This document shows, in pieces, positions 1 through 12,787 of a stretch of DNA of 64,000 nt (position 1 is the stretch's first letter; each line of letters starts with the position of its first letter). The notes beneath the pieces are model-generated. The model was not told the origin of the DNA. It saw nothing but the letters and a program-made list of their open reading frames with translations, and did no database searches. The stretch comes from Stereum hirsutum FP-91666 SS1 (lineage: Eukaryota > Basidiomycota > Agaricomycetes > Russulales > Stereaceae). The stretch is taken from assembly GCF_000264905.1 (NCBI RefSeq), contig NW_006763143.1:853224-917223 (forward strand), read 5' to 3'. The translations under genes were made by a program, and so were the position numbers.

Positions 1-282
1 TGCGAGTCGAGTGCGGCCCTTGCTTTCTCACGTAAGTGAAGCATCGGATACGTCACCCTCAGGCTTGGCTCTCCTCGCCACTCACGAGCGCGAATCAAAC
101 CTGGACCCACAACTTGGGCCACAGCGGCACATTGTTTGGGTTGGAGAGCGAAAAACAATGTATTATCCGGGTGATGCTTTTTCGATAGAGCGGGGAGAAC
201 GCGTGATGTATAGCTACAATTGGTAAAGTAGGGGAGACGTAAATATGCGACGACAAAAGCTTTGCCCCTCCAAATCTAAAGG

Positions 283-3200
283 TTAACCGAGCCTCGTGGA
301 GAGCCGACTGGGTGTGCTCGGCCGCGAGCTGAAGGCAGAGCGAGGACCCCCGTACGGCGACGAAGTCCCCGAGAGCGTATTCAGCTGCGGCAAACGAGCC
401 TGTCCTCCGAATGACGGTGAACCCATGGGCGTGACAGGTCTAGAGCTGTTCCTCGACTGTGTGGCAATCCGTTCCTCAGCGTATCGGTTCAATATCCTAA
501 CAATATCCCGCGTCAAGAAGTCCAACTGCCTGACCTCCACATCCGAAAGCGACAAGTCCCTCTGGGTGTCATCGTCCTCGTCTCCCGATTCCTCCTCTTC
601 CCGAGATGTCACCGGAGCGATATTGCGTGGTTGCCTACGGTTCTTCATGACGAGACCCTGGAAGACACGAGACAAGCAGGCTTCCATCATCGTCTTCAGC
701 CGCTGAATATCATCCAACGCGTAAACATTGCCGATGATGGGCAGCCAGTCGTCGCACTCCAACCCGCGCTCGGTGACTTCGATGCGATATGCACCGAACA
801 GGACGTAAGTCATAGGGTCCAGGAGGGTCGTCGTAACAAGCGATGTCTGAGCATTCTGAGCACTAGCTCCGCCTGCCGAGATGTTCTGGCGTTTCTCAGC
901 GAAGGCAATGATTTGTTTGCTTGTGATGGGACCCTCTGTGTGAGTTGACCCTCTCTTGCGAGCGTTGACGCTGGAAGGATGGATGAACACCATCTACGAG
1001 AGGTTAGACTTTAGTGAAGTTCGTTGAGAAGGAAAGTGTAAGAGCGACGCACCTTATCCTGTTGTGTACGGAAAGACCTCTCGCCAGTTTGTATCGCATA
1101 CTTGGGCTGCGTGGCCACAGCGATCAGTGCAGCCAACAGAGGCTGCGACTCGCCGTTCACATTCAACTCTGGCGGCACCTGAATCTGATTTCCCCTTCCC
1201 ATGTTCCATCGATCAACCTGGCCGCCCGCAGAGACATCGACAACACCGGCACGAATGAGTGCGTCCAGTAAATGTTTCTTGATTTTGTCGACCATGAGGA
1301 GAGTAGGTTTCGACAGGAAGTTGTCTGAGCAGAAGCGATTGGCAGAGTGGTAATCCCCCCTACTCTGCATCGCCCACCATTGATTGTAAGCTTGCAGAGC
1401 CGCGAAAGTATCAGAGCGGAACTCTTGCGGAGTCCAGGATGCTTTCACGGCCGAGGCTTCCTGCTTGAGATGCATAGGAGAGACGAATGGATCACGGTTC
1501 GTCAAGATGGCCGCCAGCGTCAATGCTTGGTCGAGACAACGGAAGAAGCTGCCGTACAAGACAAGCCGACCGACTTGCACTTCGACAGGGATCTGAAGAA
1601 GGACGCGCCCAAGTGGTGTAAGGTTCTGTAGAGAGTCGATGGCACCGACGATCTTGAGATCGTTCATGGCGGCGTCTACCTGTTCTGCCGAAGGTGGTTC
1701 GATGGTTGCGGCTAGAACCTCTTCGACGGCCATGCCAGGGAAGTCAAGCGCCTTGACGTGCATGACGACGTTCGTCAGGTCCACCCGCTTCATCTCGACC
1801 AACTGGTGAGGAGCGAGCTCATTCGCCCTCTTCCGGCTCAAGATTCCATAGTACTCTCCGGGTCTGTGTCGACCCGCACGGCCGGCTCGTTGATTGAGAT
1901 TAGAGCTACCGACCCAGGCAGAGACGAGAGACGACATGTGGCGTTGAGGATCGTAGCGTTGCTCTTTGACCTTCGCGCTGTCGACGACGTATACGACATC
2001 GGGAATGGTGACCGATGTCTCCGCGATATTGGTGGCAAGGATGATTCGTCTGACACCGGCCGGGGGTGGCTCGAAGATGACCTGCTGTTCAGCTACGGGG
2101 ACGGTGGAATGGAGAAGGTGGATAGAGTATTTGCTTTTGTCGTTAAAGGGAAGTCCGAGCGGCCTTTCTTGGAGCATGCGGTTCAAAGCTGAGATATCTT
2201 CCCAACCAGGTAGGAAAACGAGAACGTGTCCGTCGTCAGTCTTCCGCATCACGTGCGCGATTGTGAGAGCGATGAGAGGATGCGGCATCTCCAATTCTCT
2301 CTCGGGACGATTGTCGTTCTCAGAATCGCTCTGTGCACCGCCCATTCGGGGCCCCGAAGTTGAAGGTAACTCCTGCTCGAGATACTGCATCACGGAGCGT
2401 TCTTTGAAAGCCCAAGAGTCTCGGGGAAGTTCTCGCAAGAAATCATCGAGGAAGTGCTTCTCGACGGGGAACGATCGCCCTGGGACCTCGATGACAGCGG
2501 CCGGAATGCCCTTCTCGTCGGGGAAGTATTGCTGGAAGAGAGTGGGGTCGATGGTAGCGCTCATCAGGATCACCTTGATAGGCTTTCCCCTCGCCTTGCG
2601 ATCTGCCAAAAGTCGCTTGAGGACGACGAGTAAGAGATCTGTGTCGACGTCTCGCTCGTGAACCTCGTCCACAATGACATGCGTCACGTCGTCCATACTG
2701 GGCCCCCCCTGCGACGATCCTTCTTGCAAAGCGGTCTGCATACGTTTGAGGAAGATACCGGTCGTGCAGAACGTGATGGAGCCATGCTCCTCCGGGGGTT
2801 TATGTTCGAATCGGACGGTATAACCGACAGACCCTCGACCAACTTGCTCTCCCCGTTCCTTGGCTACACGATCGGCGACGCTGATAGCGGCAATACGACG
2901 CGGCTGAGTGCAAACGATGTTACATTTGGCACCTTCGCCGCGCTCGATGGCATGGTCGAGAATGAGTTGTGGGATTTGGGTCGTCTTTCCTGAACCAGTC
3001 GCAGCCATGAGGATGGTAACTTCGTGGTCGCGAACGTGGTCCAGTACGTCTTGAGAACGGGTATAGACAGGTAGAGTGGAGCGAGTGGAGCGCATCTTTT
3101 CCATCTGCGGGTTGGTCAGGTACGCTTGCCTTTGATCCAATAACCGTTTCGATTTGTCCGCGACATAAGAGGGATGAGCAGGCGCACGGTAGACGGGAGG

Positions 3201-4461
3201 TCGAGCGTTTGAAGTCGCACTGGATGCATCGACGGCGGAGGCTGGCCGGTTCTGATAGAGCGCGCTCTTGCGAATGTCAATGCACAGATCACGAACCTCG
3301 TCCTCGAGTCCGTCGCTCATCTGAAAGAGAACCTTGGGAGCCATTCCGAGATCCTTGCCAGATGCCGAGGCATCCAGGAAGTCCTTCCATAAGTCGGTAT
3401 CGCAGCTCTCGAGATATTGGGTGACGTCGATATAACAGTTCGTTTGCGCATTCTTCTTGTTGATTCCGGTACCGATCCCAATACGACGGCCACCAACGTG
3501 CATGATGGCTTCCCAGGTCGAGTTGTGCTTGCGTGCCTTGATCTCGTTGTATACGACATCGGGTTTGCCGAAACTATAGCGGCGACAATAGTATTCCATG
3601 AATTGGCGAGCCCGTTCGTAGTCGATCACAGTACCGTCGGATAGTGTTGAGGGCGGGGCGGCACCCTTGCCCTGTTGTTGTGACTTCTGAGCACCCGCCT
3701 TTTTAGCACCCGTCAACTTTGCAGTAAAGCGATTGTCAGTGAAGGAATGGAAGATAACAGAGGAAAAAGGCGAACCAGACCGAGACTGTGAAGCTGAAAG
3801 AGTGCTGACGAGGACGAAAGAAATACGGAGTCTTTTTTGTTCGTTGAGTCCCCGGTCCCGATAATTTGGGGCGTCCCTTCTATTTCGACTGTCGTTCTGC
3901 GAGAGGTCATTATGAGCTGTACTCGTTATCCGAGTGGAAAACATACCTGAAACCCAGCTTTCCATCGATGAGAACCTCTTTGGTCTCATATTTTGGTGCA
4001 CGAACGCCAATATCATTGCAGTAATTAGAGATGGGGGACTTTGGATTCAGCTTCCATGCTTCTTTGAGACTTGTCGTATCATATTCCCGTTGGAGGTAAG
4101 CTAGGTCGTGAATGGGGTCGTCCGGCTGGGGAAGTGCGTAGAGCGAAGCAAGTCTGTCTTCCTTCGGCTTTCTGTAAGAAGGACCGCCTGTGCGATGAAG
4201 CCTGGAGTTGCGATAGGCGGGAGACTGTCTCGCCGAAGAGGAGGCGGAGCGCATTTGAGTATTCGATGGGTTGCCCTTCGGGAGCTTGGTAGGAGGGCCG
4301 GATGAAGAGGGTATTTGCGGGGAAGACAAGGAAGCGTTGTCTGGTGAATATGCACGTTTTAGAGACGGTTTTTGAGGGAGCGAGACGGGTATGTGTTGCG
4401 AAGGGTCAAATTGCATGAGGAGGCGTTGCCTGTGCCGAAAAGACAGAGCGATACGTCGCAT
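283..4461 (-). CDS. DExH-box RNA helicase with two dsRNA-binding domains
   Basis: Four exons, 4461-3947, 3896-3776, 3716-1053 and 993-283, keep frame and give about 1336 residues from the ATG at 4461. Introns are 50, 59 and 59 nt. The first dsRNA-binding domain is split by intron 1: the second exon supplies its IGTG..TNKKD half. A second dsRBD (GIGTGINKKNAQ) follows. The helicase core has motif I GSGKTT (near residue 453), motif II DEVH (near 562), motif III SAT and the QRAGRAGR box. HA2 and OB-fold-like regions follow; the last exon opens with VFIHPSSVN, typical of the OB end in this family. The domain order resembles the DHX9/DHX36 group, ATP-driven remodelers of structured RNA. Which paralogue it is remains uncertain. 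The C-terminal 100 residues are Ser/Pro/Arg-rich. Confidence 0.88.
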
Positions 4462-5055
4462 AAGTGGAAACGCGGGTAAGTCTGGCAGAAGGAAAGTATT
4501 ACGCTAATCAGCCTGCAGCGCCTATGAGCACCAAGAGTGCAGAGCGTATGGCGGACCTTCCTCCTCAACAAGCAAGCCGATGCTGGCTCAGCAAAGACGG
4601 GCGGTGTCGATGGCGAAGGGGTTCGTCAACGTCGTGAACAACGAGCTCTGCGTTCGCGCGAGGCGTCCAGCTCGACCCAGTCGAGCAAAAAACCAAATCC
4701 AGAGCAGCGCGCCGCCACGTGCGGATATGAAGACGATCACGTGCATTTAACGCCATGGAAACTGTCACCGAACATTGTTGCTCGCCGTTCCCGATTCTGC
4801 TTGCTATTTCCCTTCGTGTGCTGGGCACGGTGCTCGCTCTCTTTCCTCTATTTCTCTTTTTTGACACACACTCTCGGTCATTGACTTGATCGGTTTTCTC
4901 TCTTTTCTTCTTCTTTTGCCCCAGTGGCACGCCTTTCGTTCTTCCCGTAAAGAGCCACAGTCCTCTCCTCGGTAAGTCCATCAGACATATGTCTTACCCC
5001 GCTTTGACTGCGCTGACGCAGTTCGCCATTTCAAGGCTTTTCTTTCCTTGTCTCG
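4462..5055. other. Divergent intergenic region between helicase and membrane-protein gene
   Basis: This stretch separates two divergent start codons and should carry both promoters and 5' leaders. Pyrimidine-rich blocks around 4890-4920 and 5160-5260 look like leader sequence of the rightward gene. An ATG at 4989 opens a short frame, but its splice phase does not fit the next exon as well as the ATG at 5056. I see no RNA gene or repeat. Confidence 0.5.
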
Positions 5056-7910
5056 ATGTACGCATACCTACAACGTCTCCCGGTGCCTGCCAAGTTGAAG
5101 CTCTTCGTACGTACTTGTCATTCACTCGCCTCGCTCCACTCAGGCGCGGGATCGTCTTGGCTGCGCCTTCGGGGTTCAAGACAACGTCCATTCTTCGCTC
5201 GTCTACAAGCTGTCGATCCTTCCGACCCCCGATCGCTTTCTTTTCTCTACACATAGAGCTGATATCTTTCTAATAGTGGTCTAGAGTCAACTCCTCCCGG
5301 CTCACTTTGGCCTATTTCATCATCGCCGTCCTCCATTGTGTTGTTCAGGTTGTCTTCCAAGTTCAGGCCTTCACCATCAATGCCCAAGCCGCCTCCTTTC
5401 TCTCTGACATCGTTGCAGAGGGCAACGCTACTGCCGATGGCTTCTTCGTCTTCGACAAGTCCCTTCGCTTCTGTGATCACGTTCCTTCTACTCTCAGTGC
5501 TGCATCCTGCCAACTGGTTTGGAGCCCTTTTTCACCCAATGGTAGCATGTCCGACGAGTCCGCTGTTCTCAGCTGGGAAAATAACACCTCATCCTCTTCG
5601 ACCGCTTCTTCCTCCTCGTCGCCCATCTCCTCCCAAACATCTTCATCCGCTGTGCAGGCCACGAGCTCTGTTCTCGCTTCGACTTCGAGTGCCGTCGAAA
5701 CCCCTTCGTCTTCTACCACTAGCTCTGCAGCGCAATCAACCGAAACTAAGGTTGTAGTTGTGAAGGGGGATGATGATGACGACGAAGACGACGACGATGA
5801 GGAAGAGAAAAAGGAGATTGCGGAGGTAGATGACGATGACGATGATGACGACGACGAAGAAGAAGAAGATCATTACGACCACAAGAGGTCCACCGCCTTC
5901 AAGCGCCATGATATCACACAGACGCAGACGCGGATCACGGACAATGCGACCGAGATCGTTGTCCATCTTCATGGGCTTGGACTTAACCGAGACGCCAATT
6001 TGAGTGTGGCGTGTCTGGAGGCTTTGAACTGGCCTATACAGATGTGGGTCCCCTCCGGTTGGATTAATTGTAAATATACAAGGTGCTCAGTGACGCCTTC
6101 GCTTGTTGCCATGTAGGTTGGATAACACCAAACGTGAGGATATCGCGTTCATCGCTTTCCAATTCTGGGTGCTGGGAATGTCTCTTGTCGCGGTTAGTGC
6201 TTTTCTACAGGCTTTTTTGGACATCGATGCTAAAAGTTCCACTAGCTTTTGAACGAGTCCATTCCTCACGTGTCAGTATGGCTCTCGTATCCCGTGAAAT
6301 ACGGCTGACAGTCTGTTCGACAGCCTTGCGTCTCTTGTCACGCACATGTCGGCCACTGCATGGGGTGGATTCCAGATTCAGAGCACTTCCAACTTTCATA
6401 GTGACTTCCAACGTCTTTCCACCAACGGTGCTTGCAAGATCAATCTGTTGCCTCAATACTGGAAAGCCCGGGGAGACGCTGAAATTCCTAGTCTGGCTCT
6501 GAATGCTGCTGTCTTACTCGTCACAGCCGTTTTGTCTTGGAGGCTCATCAAGGTGCGTTTATATCACAATTCTGGGACGGCTCATAATGTTGTGCCAGTT
6601 AATTGATGGTTTTGTTGTATTTAGTCCTTTGGGTGGCAAACCTTCAAGCGCGTGGGAGCGTCGTTAACCATCAATCGCATTTACAAGCTGGTCCTCACGC
6701 TCTCGATCGCTATTCAACTATCATTGTTCTTCGTCGTAGCCTCTGTCGCATTATGGCTGGATCAGCTGTGCAACGGGGCTATCGGGCATCTAGCGAGGAA
6801 CCGTATGCTGTTCAAGGTCCTTCTCAGTGTTGTCATCGCAGTATGTGTATCGCCTACTCCTTCGCCGCCCACCGTTCTAATTATAATCACATTATAGCTT
6901 CTTGTCCCATGGCTTTTGATGGTAAAGAAATTGTGCACTCACTCTCCAAGGCAAAGGAATTAATCAGTGCTACATTGTAGGGTTGGTTCGCGGTGCGAAG
7001 GGAACTCAGGACTCCAATGGTGGCCTTCCTCGTTCTTTCTTGTCTTTATATAGCTGGATGGGGTGGCATGTTCGACTCTCCCACATTCCGATGGACCTTC
7101 GTCCAGTGGCAGTTCTTCAGTGCAGTCGTCTCAATCTCCCTCGCCCTGATCATCATCTCGCTCGTCCTGGGCATCGTCTGCCGGATGAACTTTGGACGTG
7201 GTCTACCTCGTTACCGTAAGTTTTACTATCCACGACCCCACACTCCTGTGCATGTCAGATGTTGACCGTGTCTTTTCTTATGCGTAGTCAACGCCGAAGA
7301 GCCCCTCCCAGGAGACGACTACTCTTCATCCGAGAAAGAGAAGATCGACTTCCCATCTACCGCTCGCCCCGTCCCCACTTTCTCTGCCGCCTTTGGTTCA
7401 GGGTCCGAGGTCCCCCCTCCACGCCAAATGCGCTTCGGACCAGGTCCTCGCCAAATGGGTCCTCGCTTCTCTGACACGACCTCTGAGCCTTTCGAGACCC
7501 AATCGCAACTCGACATGAGCATCAACAGTCACACGACCCCGAACAGCGCGTATACGAGTCCGATCTCGAGTCCGCCGATGTCACTGGCGCCGTCGTACTA
7601 TCGGTCGAACGTTGCCGCGGGTGGTCTTGGGGGTGCGGGGACTCCGTTTGGCGGGCTGCAGAGGAGTACCAGCAGGGGAACTGTCTCGAGCTTCGGGTAT
7701 AGCGCGAGTGATAGCGGGCATTCAGGAGCAGGATGGAATTCGTCAAACTGGAGTCCGCAGAGTCAGACGAGGTTGAACCCTCAGCACCCAGTCGGGAAAG
7801 GTAGTGTTGGTGGTGACATTGATGAATTGTTGAGGAGCGACAGCCGCGGGTCGAGCAAGTCGGGGAAATCGACGGCGAGCGCTGAGCGCGCGCGGTGGGT
7901 TATTGAGTAA
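5056..7910 (+). CDS. Multipass membrane protein of a basidiomycete-type family, function unknown
   Basis: Nine exons keep frame: 5056-5106, 5277-6043, 6117-6192, 6246-6271, 6324-6552, 6625-6840, 6898-6921, 6981-7215 and 7288-7910, about 748 residues. Two exons are only 24 and 26 nt. The first exon is the least certain; it was chosen because its GTACGT donor is in phase with the acceptor before 5277. The protein has an N-terminal hydrophobic anchor (LAYFIIAVLHCVVQVVF) and a Ser/Thr-rich lumenal-type stretch. A run of Asp/Glu follows at about residues 180-217. Then come at least six further membrane segments and a Ser/Gly/Pro-rich cytosolic tail. I recall similar proteins in other Agaricomycetes but know no function. 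The order of segments suggests a plasma-membrane or secretory-pathway protein. Confidence 0.72.
5767..5877 (+). repeat. GAY/GAR trinucleotide-rich tract coding for poly-Asp/Glu
   Basis: GAT, GAC, GAA and GAG codons run almost without break and encode two Asp/Glu blocks parted by a short KKEIAEV linker, inside the membrane-protein gene. Codon mixing shows it is not a pure microsatellite. Confidence 0.9.
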
Positions 7911-9596
7911 TCCGTTTCTTCTCTTCGTTACTTTCTACTTGCCGTCATTAGTTTAGTGCTACGTGGTCTTGTATGTCGTGTTTCGGTTTCCTGCTATATC
8001 TATAACGCTTATGAACGGACACTTCGTTGCTCGTTCAAAATCTACCTGAGTACGATTCGAATGCTGGTACTGCTACGCGTAGATGTATTTTGCCTGTTGT
8101 GATTTCCTGTTACTGTATCCAGGACAGAGCTGGGACGGGGAAGGACCTGGAAGGACACCATTGGTCTCGATGCCGCATGTGTACTGAACATCGCACAATA
8201 TCGAGATGCGCAACCTGCTCAACCATACCCCGCCACTCGCGTGCGTCCGGACAAAGAATGAGTGGCTGAGTCAGCCTTGCAGTAGGTGATTGACCCGACT
8301 TCAACCCGACTTTGACCCGAACTCCATATGCTCTGCACAAATGCTCCCCTCAGTCTACCTGTGCCAATAAACTGGACGGTTATGGACGAGGGACACTGCG
8401 ACAAGCCTATCGACTTCTGCCTACCCGATCTCTTCTATTCCACCATCATCGCATCAGTTTCTGCTGGTTTTTACTCTGCCAATGGCCTTCTGAGTTACCG
8501 GCCGCCGCGTTGCCTCGGCATTTACTTTCTATAACAGGTTGTTTTGTGCTTGAATGATGACTTTCCGTGGGGTGAGACTCGTTCTGGCTTGATCTGAACC
8601 CATAAATGAGCATCACAACAGAGAGCCCGGTCTCAACTATGCCCGTGATGGTCAGCATACACCCGCGATGCTGTTTCTCGGAGGCCAAGCTTTCCTCGAA
8701 TCCTACGGAAAGGCACTCAACACCTTACATCGACTGCCAAATTTAGTGGTACCATGGCTCATCGGTACCTAGAAATGATAGGTAAGGTTCCTGGACTTAT
8801 TCGACTGGGTAAATTTCTTTGGCAGCTGATATTTAGCTAGTATAGATGCTAATTTCTGTCTCCATCTCGCCAGTAGTCTGTCTTTTGGAAGTGTACATTT
8901 TATCATCGCTTTAGCCGATGCCACCCACGGCGGTTTTTCTTCGACTGTAGGTAGGTAGGGAGAGTATACGGCGCACTCCCAGTATGAGAACGCAAGCATC
9001 ACGGGCAGCAACTTCTGTTCAATAGTTCAGAACGCAGCATGAGGAGTAACGAACCCCTGTTGATACACGTTCCTTCGCGGGGTTTTCTATCGGGCTCATT
9101 GCGAACTTCATTGCATAGGTCAAAGTTGACTTCCATCTCTCGACCACACGACAAAAAGGTCCTCAGGTACTCACGCATCTCACCAGCATGAGGTCTTATC
9201 CCTTCCGAACGCATTTCCTCCTCATTTACACATTCCTATCTATACACCTCGTGATTCTTGTCAGACTGCGTATGCGTCTATCGCACGGCGACTACATATG
9301 GTGATGGTGGCTGGCACTGGTCATGATTCACCATATGATTCGGCCTTGTAGGACGCGTGCTTCCGTGCATCAATCCGATGTACCACGTCGTGAGAGGCCA
9401 TGTTCGTTGTCATGTCGGGAGCGAGGATTGTGGCTTTTGCATGCGTGTGGTACTAAGGATGTAGATGGAGACTCGTGAGCTGGCCAGCGGCTTTGGTACA
9501 AAAGCACTGTCTATGGGCGTCACTAGGTAACCCAACCTCCTCGTTCTTCGCCTTTGTCTACCGGGATACCTTGGTCATTCTCATCTTCGTTCTATC
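7911..9596. other. Intergenic region, no gene seen
   Basis: It starts with the likely 3' UTR of the membrane-protein gene and ends with the promoter of the glucanase gene. The short open frames inside have no splice partners, domains or codon pattern I trust. No RNA gene or inverted repeat is evident. Confidence 0.5.
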
Positions 9597-10988
9597 ATGA
9601 AGTCTTTCGTTTCCGCCACCGCTGCCCTCTCATTGGCCACTAGTGCCCTCGCCGCGACTTATACAGTCGTCGATACGTACACCAGCGACAACTTCCTTGA
9701 CATGTTTGATTTTGAGGCCATCCCTGACCCCACTTCCGGACGAGTGTAAGCATAACCTCCAACTTTATTTTGAATATGCGGCTACTGATTCCCTCTGGTC
9801 ATGTATAGTAACTACGTCGACAAGGCTAGTGCTCAAAGCCTCGGGCTGGCCAAAACCTCTGGTAGCAGCTTCGTTTTCGCTGCCGACGACACCACCGTAC
9901 TCTCTGCCACCGGGGCCGGTCGTAACTCGGTTCGTGTCCAGTCCGTTAATGCTTACGGTTCTGGACATGTCAGCGTGTATGTTGGAATTCTCATCCTCAT
10001 CTACTTGTCATTGTGCTATCAACTCACAGCATGATAAACGTCCAGATTTAACATCAAGCACATGCCGCAAGGCTGTGGTACCTGGCCTGCAGTTTGGGAG
10101 CTTGGACCGGACTGGCCTGCGGACGGTGAAATCGACATCGTTGAGGGTGTCAACGACGTCGTACCGAATCAGTCGACCTTACACACCAGCCCCGGATGTA
10201 CGTCTCTTGCAATACTGTTCTTTCTTCGCCTCGTTCTGCCGTTTATTGTGTGCACTTTTGACTATCTTCGTACTTACATGTTACCGTTTATCTAGGTACG
10301 ATGCCGTCTGGAATCACCCAGACTGGGAGCCAGGTCACCACGGACTGCAACACTGCCGGTACGTTTATTCTCTCTCGTCAGGTTACGTCCTGCGCTGACG
10401 AAGAGGGGATGCTGCAATAGTCGCAGGCAATACTGGGTGCGCGGTGCACACGACGGATGCGAACAGTTATGGACCGGCTTTTAACACTGTTCGTCTCTCT
10501 CTCCTCCCTTTCACACATCTCTCACCCACACCTACCACCGGCAGAATGGAGGTGGAATCTATGCGATGGAAAGGACAGACGATTTCGTGAAGGTCTGGTT
10601 CTGGTCGGCCACGGACACCACCGTTCCGTCTGATGCATCTAGCGGTGCAGCGTCTGTAGACACCGATAACTGGGTAATGCTCTCTCATCCTATACACATT
10701 GACCCTCTCCATGCAGCAATTTTGTTTCATATACTGACCTTGTTTCGTCGTGATCTCTAGGGTACTCCCGACGCGTACTTCCCCAACACCGACTGTGACA
10801 TTGCTTCCCACTTCACAGCTGCTAACATTATCATCAACATCGACTTCTGCGGTGACTGGGCCGGCCAGGACGCTCTCTACACTGCAGCTGGATGCCCATC
10901 CACATGCGTCGACTACGTCAACAACAACCCCACCGCTTTCACGAATGCGTACTTTGAGTTCGAGTCGATCCATGTGTACGAAGCATAG
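9597..10988 (+). CDS. Secreted glycoside hydrolase family 16 endo-beta-glucanase
   Basis: Seven exons keep frame: 9597-9745, 9809-9976, 10046-10197, 10296-10358, 10421-10488, 10545-10673 and 10761-10988, giving 318 residues. The protein begins with a signal peptide (MKSFVSATAALSLATSALA). The GH16 catalytic signature ExDxxE is present as GEIDIVEG at about residues 132-139; in this family the two Glu act as nucleophile and acid/base. Upstream of it is the typical GTWPAVWELG strand. Agaricomycete members of this type hydrolyse beta-1,3 or mixed 1,3/1,6-1,4 glucans and act outside the cell, in wall remodelling or nutrition. I see no carbohydrate-binding module, GPI signal or membrane anchor. The precise linkage specificity cannot be read from sequence. 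Confidence 0.92.
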
Positions 10989-11766
10989 AAAAATCAAAAA
11001 GGTTACGGGAGATTCCAAGACTATCGCCCCCCTCTGGGATCATGATAAATTATTCACTGGGGCACTGTTGCACTGTAACACCACAGATCATTATCTTCAC
11101 GGCCTTTTCTTCTTGTCTTCTTCTTTTGGATATAGTGGTATGCGGATAACGATTCATGGTCTGTACGAGACTTGGGATGTGTCAGTCAGTACTAGTTGTA
11201 GATTTATATCTATTTATTTGAGTCGTATGTAGGGATGATGCATTAGGCCATCTTAGCGCAATCACACTTGAAGCTGCCTCACCGCCCTTCACTCGGATAT
11301 GGACAGATACATCTCTGGCACTTCTATCTGTGATTTTGTTTGCAAGTCAAAAGTGGCTCAACGTCGCTGCCGACGACGAACATGATTTTGCGCCCCCAAA
11401 TTAGCGCGGAAGTAGAATCGGCGCGGAGGTAGAATTGATCGGTCCGTTTTCAGCACCATTCAATTCGCCCCCCTCATTCATCCACTCGTTCAGCATGTTA
11501 TTGATCCATAAAACAATAAGAAGCTATTTCAAAGGGGAAGTAATGATACAGTATGTAGGTAGTAGGTATGTTACAAAATGCATGAGATACAGAGGGATCG
11601 AAGTGGAAAGCGGAAACAAGCATCATCGACTATCGTACACGACTTTTATTTCGCGGAACGTCCATAGGGAAGAGACAAAACCCAGCCCGTGTATCACTGG
11701 GCTCGCAATGATATCCGCGTCGATTTATCCATCTCGTAGAAACCGAACTTCGTCTCCATCGCTATT
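10989..11766. other. Convergent 3' intergenic region
   Basis: The glucanase (+) and small heat-shock gene (-) end toward each other here. It holds both 3' UTRs and AT-rich sequence near 11480-11600; no gene seen. Confidence 0.5.
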
Positions 11767-12472
11767 TTACAGGATCGGAATCCTCGTCGTTCCCTCAGCT
11801 GCCTTCGGGATGCGAAGCGTGAGGACTCCATGATCCAAGTTCGCCGACACGTTGCTCGCGTCCACCGGGCGTGGAAGCCAGACGGTACGCGAGAACGAGG
11901 AGGAAGTGGTGCCGACGAAGTCGTTACGATTGGACACCTGTTGGTCGCCTTCGGCGGCTCGGTTGGTGACGGTGGTGGAGTTCGTGCCTGTAAAAAGACC
12001 CAAGTCAGCGACTGGCTCGAGATATTTGAACTGGATAGACAAGAAAAAACTTACCTTGAGCACCCTCCTTCGCATTGGCCGCAGCGGGAGCAGGTGTCGC
12101 AGAAGGGGCAGGCGTGTTTGCGCCCTCCGTTCCACCCTCAGCACCTGCACTGGTCCCCCTCCCGAACTTCCTAAACGATTTCCCCTCAATCGTCAAACTC
12201 CTCCCCGCATCTCCGATCCTGACATCAATATCCTCCTTCTTCACACCAGGCAACTCCGCCTCGACAACATAATGGTCTCCTTCCTCGTTGATTTCGACGG
12301 CAGGGCTACGCAGGCGACGACTGTTGTTGAAGAATGGGTCATCGAAGAAGCTGATGGGCCCACTGTTGCCGTTGCGGCGGGAAACTGTAGAAGGTTGGCC
12401 GTGGCCGTAAGGCTCGTCGAGGACGTGGAAGAGAGGGCGGAAGTCACGGAAGAAGCTGTCGCTGAAAGACAT
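11767..12472 (-). CDS. Small heat-shock protein (Hsp20/alpha-crystallin)
   Basis: Two exons, 12472-12055 and 11987-11767, join in frame across a 67-nt intron, 212 residues. The N-terminal region is Phe/Asp-rich (SFFRDFRPLF), as in fungal Hsp20. The alpha-crystallin domain begins at about residue 60 (VVEAELPGVKKEDIDV) and ends with the usual beta strands LDHGVLTLRIPKA and the IPI tail motif that docks into neighbouring subunits. The domain is split by an insert of about 55 residues rich in Ala, Pro, Gly and Thr, a feature of many fungal small heat-shock proteins. The expected role is an ATP-independent holdase for unfolding proteins in the cytosol. The upstream DNA carries heat-shock elements, so heat induction through Hsf1 is likely. 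Confidence 0.93.
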
Positions 12473-12612
12473 GATGGTAGTGGTGGTGTAGTGGTGAGTA
12501 GTAGGTGGTTGGTAGTTGAGAGCTTTGAGTTGTAGTGATTCGAGTGAGGAGTTTGTTTTGTTGAGGCCTCAGAACGACTGTCTGCCCATTCCTTTATACT
12601 CCTCGACGAGCC

Positions 12613-12619
12613 CCTATAT
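12613..12619 (-). promoter_or_regulatory. TATA box candidate of the Hsp20 gene
   Basis: On the minus strand the sequence reads TATATAG about 140 bp before the Hsp20 ATG and between the heat-shock elements and the gene, a position that fits a stress-type TATA promoter. Confidence 0.55.
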
Positions 12620-12754
12620 AGAATAATCGCGAAACTTCGAGTTTCATAGATGAGTAAGCTGCAATGTAATGATCTCAGCTCGACGTCAGAAACGGCGTAG
12701 GTTGTGACCACGAGGGTGGACGAGAACAGGACGAGATCAGTCGAGTGTTGAGTA

Positions 12755-12787
12755 GAAAGTTCGAGAATTTGAAATTCCAGAATGTTC
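12755..12787 (-). promoter_or_regulatory. Heat-shock element cluster upstream of Hsp20
   Basis: Two perfect three-unit elements stand side by side: GAA-nn-TTC-nn-GAA at 12755-12767 and TTC-nn-GAA-nn-TTC at 12775-12787. They lie about 285-315 bp before the start codon. This is the binding pattern of trimeric heat-shock factor. A weaker copy (GAA-nn-TTC) is at 12631-12638. Confidence 0.85.

Noticed and set aside
296..3644. Several plus-strand frames of 70-230 codons over the helicase gene
   Set aside because: They are antisense shadows of the strong minus-strand coding frame.
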